Assembly: GCA_947561715.1 (NCBI GenBank)
Contig: OX387203.1
Location: forward strand, 5,332,001 to 5,396,000
Direction of reading: 5' to 3'
From: Ascidia mentula
Taxonomy: Eukaryota; Chordata; Ascidiacea; Phlebobranchia; Ascidiidae
Length of the DNA stretch: 64,000 nucleotides
Shown in pieces: positions 61,023 through 64,000 of the stretch; the stretch's first letter is position 1; the number at the start of each line of letters is the position of its first letter. The notes below the pieces were generated by a model. That model was not told the origin of the DNA, made no database searches, and saw only the letters and a program-made list of their open reading frames with translations. Both the position numbers and the translations under genes were made by a program.

Positions 61023-63269
61023 ATGTCTTCAAATGGTTGCTGTTCTAGCTGTTGCTGTGAACCACAAGTGGAACAACCAGGTCAACAGGGTGAACACCCA
61101 GGTAGAAAATATGGAAAGACTTTCAAAACTTTGGGGGTGAGTCAAAAAACATTTATTTATTACATTAAAAAATTTAAGTTTCACAACCAACATGCTGACC
61201 TACATAGATAAAAGCAGCATGTATTGCATGAAAACTTTTGCTTCTATACTATTACTAGTATGTATATAGTTAAAGGCACGATTCATTATTTCAAGAGCAA
61301 ATTGTGATGGTTGATAAAATGTCATTATTGGTTTGTCCACTTGTGTTGTTTTTTAGATATCACAGATAATGCTTGGTATATGTTCAATTGTATCAGCTGT
61401 ACTTCTATTCATTTTTGCTGGAATCACCATAGATTTTTCATATGGTTTTATATGGACAGCTCCAGGAATTTGGTGTGGAGCATTTGTAAGTAATTGCAAA
61501 ATTTTATATTTTAAGATTTGTGTTAGTTATTATCACACATTTATTTATGTTGTATCTTTGATAGTTTCTAGCAGCAGGAATTCTAGGAACCAAGTCGGCA
61601 ACACATCCATCTCAATGCATGGTAAGCCTTTAGTTTCTAATACAAATAGGATGCCAACAATTGTAGGTCTTCATATATTTACTCCATTCAAACCTAAATT
61701 TATTAAATTTGAAACTGGTTTGGTGCATTAGAGCAAGGACCATCTCAATCTCTTTTGCATCAAACATCATCCATACAACATAGAACGGATAACTTTAATA
61801 TTGGTGATATTACAGATAACTGCAGCTATGGTGGTCACCATATTTGCTGCACTGTTCTCGGTGACCCTGATGTCGCTTGGAATTACTGGTGCTTGTATTG
61901 CTGCTGATTATTACAACCATTATTATCCCTATCCCGGTCCCACTACTCATCCTGAATATAATTTACCTATGCGGGTAAGAAACTCTTTCATTTCACTCTA
62001 AATTTCATCATTGGTATTTCTATGTGTGAAAATACTGGCCATAATTGTTAACACCAAATACATTTGGTTTAATTTGGTATTAGAATTTCTAACAAAAACC
62101 TTTAACAAACACAAAAAATCATGTAAGAATTATAAATCTGGTGACACATACAAAAACAGTTAAGTGACATCTGTACATATAAAATTTTACATGTTTTAAA
62201 ACTCTATTTACAATTTCAGGATGCACAAGTTGCTTTTCAAAGCGTGCTGGCTGTTATCGGTTTCATTGAACTGATCATCTCCATCACACATTCGTCGTAT
62301 TGCTGTGCAGCCAACTGCTGCAGGGCTTTGCCACCAACAACAACCACTGTGAGTAATTTGACAATGCAGTCATACCTTGTTAATCTGAACACCAAAAACT
62401 TCTGGAAACACACCAAAAACTTCTTTTGGTTTGATTCATTTTAAATCCCCTAATTCAAGCGGTGATGACACAAAGTAATCCGAATCAACAAAGTCTGACC
62501 ATGCATACCAAATTGAAGCATTTTATATAAACTTCTCCATAGCATTTTATCAACCATTACAAGTCATGAGTTACTTGTTTAAATATTACTGCCGTCAACT
62601 CAAAACTTTAATTATGTTACGATTGTGATTTCAGCAAACGTATTTCACATCAATCCCAGCACAAGGCCCAGTTCTCACAGCTCCAAATCAATATGGTAAG
62701 TGCAAATATTCACATACTGTTTGAAAGTGAAGTGAAACTAAAGACCAAGACAAATACCAGGCTGTAATATTGAAAAAAATAATTTTCCTTTTCAAAAGAG
62801 TAGAGAGTACAAACATTTTCAGGTGTGCCAGAGTACAGGTATGTTGTTCAAGGATATCCTAATCCTGGATACAGCCAAGGTGTTGGTGGACCTCCTATGC
62901 CAATTCAGGTATTTCAATTTAACCCACTGATTAAACATAAAATTCTTTGAACATTCAATACTCATACAAAAGTGGCGTGTATGAAACCTATGTGTAAAAT
63001 CACATATGCTAAATGTGTGCTTATACATATATATAAATGTGTGTATACCAATTAAAAGACCACTAGCTAACAAAGAATTCCTACTGTTTGCCAGCATGTG
63101 CGCATAAACCAGATAAATCCACAAGATAATCAAAGTCCAGCTCAAAACCAAACACCCCCACCACAGTATACAGTAAGTTTGTAAATTTTACTGCCAGTTT
63201 ACAACTAATAACTGACTTACATCAATGAATTCTTTTTTTTTACAGGACAAGTCGGTCATTCACGCCTAA
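61023..63269 (+). CDS. MS4A/CD20-like four-span protein, paralogue 2 of tandem pair
   Basis: Nine in-phase exons: 61023-61136, 61357-61485, 61565-61621, 61816-61974, 62220-62348, 62635-62695, 62823-62908, 63095-63172 and 63246-63269, 278 aa, exon lengths identical to paralogue 1. N-terminus SNGCCSSCCCEP; spans QIMLGICSIVSAVLLFIFAG, GIWCGAFFLAAGILG, ITAAMVVTIFAALFSVTLMS and AFQSVLAVIGFIELIISITH; tail with PPPQYT and DKSVIHA. Differences from paralogue 1 concentrate in the N-terminus, the extracellular loops (ITIDFSYGF for VSMDFSYGL; PGPTTHPEYN for PSYNPHPGYN) and the tail. The fourth span and the last exon are unchanged. No LTR insertion in intron 3. Confidence 0.88.
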
Positions 63270-64000
63270 AATGTGTTTTGCATTTTTATTTTTTTGTGGA
63301 ATATTGAGTGATTTCAGCAAAAACATTTAATTTTAACAATTTAAATTTAAAAGGTTATGTTTATAACTAAAAGGAAAGTGTACAAATAAAATTTGAAATA
63401 TTATAAGTAACAAATTAAATGTAAAATTTTTTCCTGAATTAAACACATTGAGAAATTATCAAGTGGTTGTTTAATTTGTAACCATGCAAAATTCTGCGAT
63501 GTATATATACCTAATTAGAAATCATTAAAAGGTTTAAAGTACGTTTTAGGATCATCGACCAAATATTGAATATCAATTCCCTGTAATTATATTTACCTGT
63601 TACACTTATATTTACCATCGGTCAAAAATAGTATACGTCAATGAATATTTCTTAAGTGAAAGTGAATTTGAATCCTTGGTAATTGTGTTTGTAATAAATG
63701 TTCAATACTATGTACATATTATGTTGGGTGCACAGAGAGGAGAAAATAAAACTGGATACACAAATTTTGATGTAACTACCTCGTAACTGGTCATTTGGAT
63801 AGTTATTGTACAATGGACGTTGTCAAAAAATAAGAATAGAAAAAAGACCAAGCTTTGCCAGACACAATGTTGCGTTTTTTAAGTAAATGCCCTGCGCCAT
63901 GGCATCACTGATTAATTAGTCTTATTCAGAATTATGTGGTTCATATAATATTGTTTTTGTTGTACAGTTAGTGAGGAAGAGTGCCAAACAAAGTTAAGCA
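63270..64000 (+). other. 5' flank of a further MS4A-like unit, cut by window end
   Basis: Follows 60126-60854 almost base for base. With the ~3146-base offset, the next start codon would fall near 64169, just outside the window. No coding exon is present here. Confidence 0.65.

Noticed and set aside
1-64000. CRISPR arrays, bacterial operons, riboswitches
   Set aside because: No regularly spaced direct repeats of CRISPR type. Spliced genes throughout show a eukaryotic nuclear sequence.

Overview
The window looks like nuclear DNA of a tunicate, most probably a Ciona-type ascidian (inference). It is AT-rich, its genes have many short exons and introns of roughly 50-1500 bases, and the proteins are closest to chordate families (CERS5/6, CROT, PRR11, KLHL4/5). 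It also carries tRNA-derived SINEs, fold-back MITEs and a Ty3/Gypsy relic. Gene models were built by hand from reading frame, GT-AG sites and codon phase. In all but the first locus the phases match across every exon.

Layout. 1-2.6 kb: no gene seen. 2.6-7.7 kb (minus): a macro-domain (ADP-ribose-binding fold) module, with a five-exon coding unit just upstream that is either the same gene or its neighbour. 7.7-12.6 kb: no gene recognised. 12.6-16.2 kb (plus): a homeobox-bearing ceramide synthase of the CERS5/6 type. 18.0-21.3 kb (minus): a single-lobe transferrin-like protein on a type II membrane anchor, with iron ligands apparently lost. 22.4-25.2 kb (minus): a short adhesion GPCR. Head-to-head with it, 25.8-30.3 kb (plus): carnitine O-octanoyltransferase with a C-terminal SKL and an N-terminal extension resembling a mitochondrial presequence. 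31.3-32.9 kb (plus): PRR11. 36.1-39.2 kb (plus): a DMT/EamA (SLC35G-like) transporter whose introns hold two copies of one fold-back MITE. 40.2-46.2 kb (plus): a KLHL4/5-type BTB-BACK-Kelch protein.

46.2-51.5 kb is a repeat-rich gap with seven tRNA-like SINE heads, a ~60-bp tandem repeat and several inverted repeats. 51.5-64.0 kb (plus) is a tandem cluster of MS4A/CD20-like four-span membrane proteins: one divergent gene, then two close paralogues, then the 5' flank of a further unit cut by the window edge. The duplication unit is about 3.15 kb. An LTR element sits in intron 3 of one copy only.

Functional links: CERS and CROT are both lipid-metabolism enzymes, but nothing suggests an operon. 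The MS4A-like cluster is a family expansion with a shared C-terminal PPxY motif. The palindromic octamer TGACGTCA occurs at least eleven times, seven of them in the first 7.8 kb.
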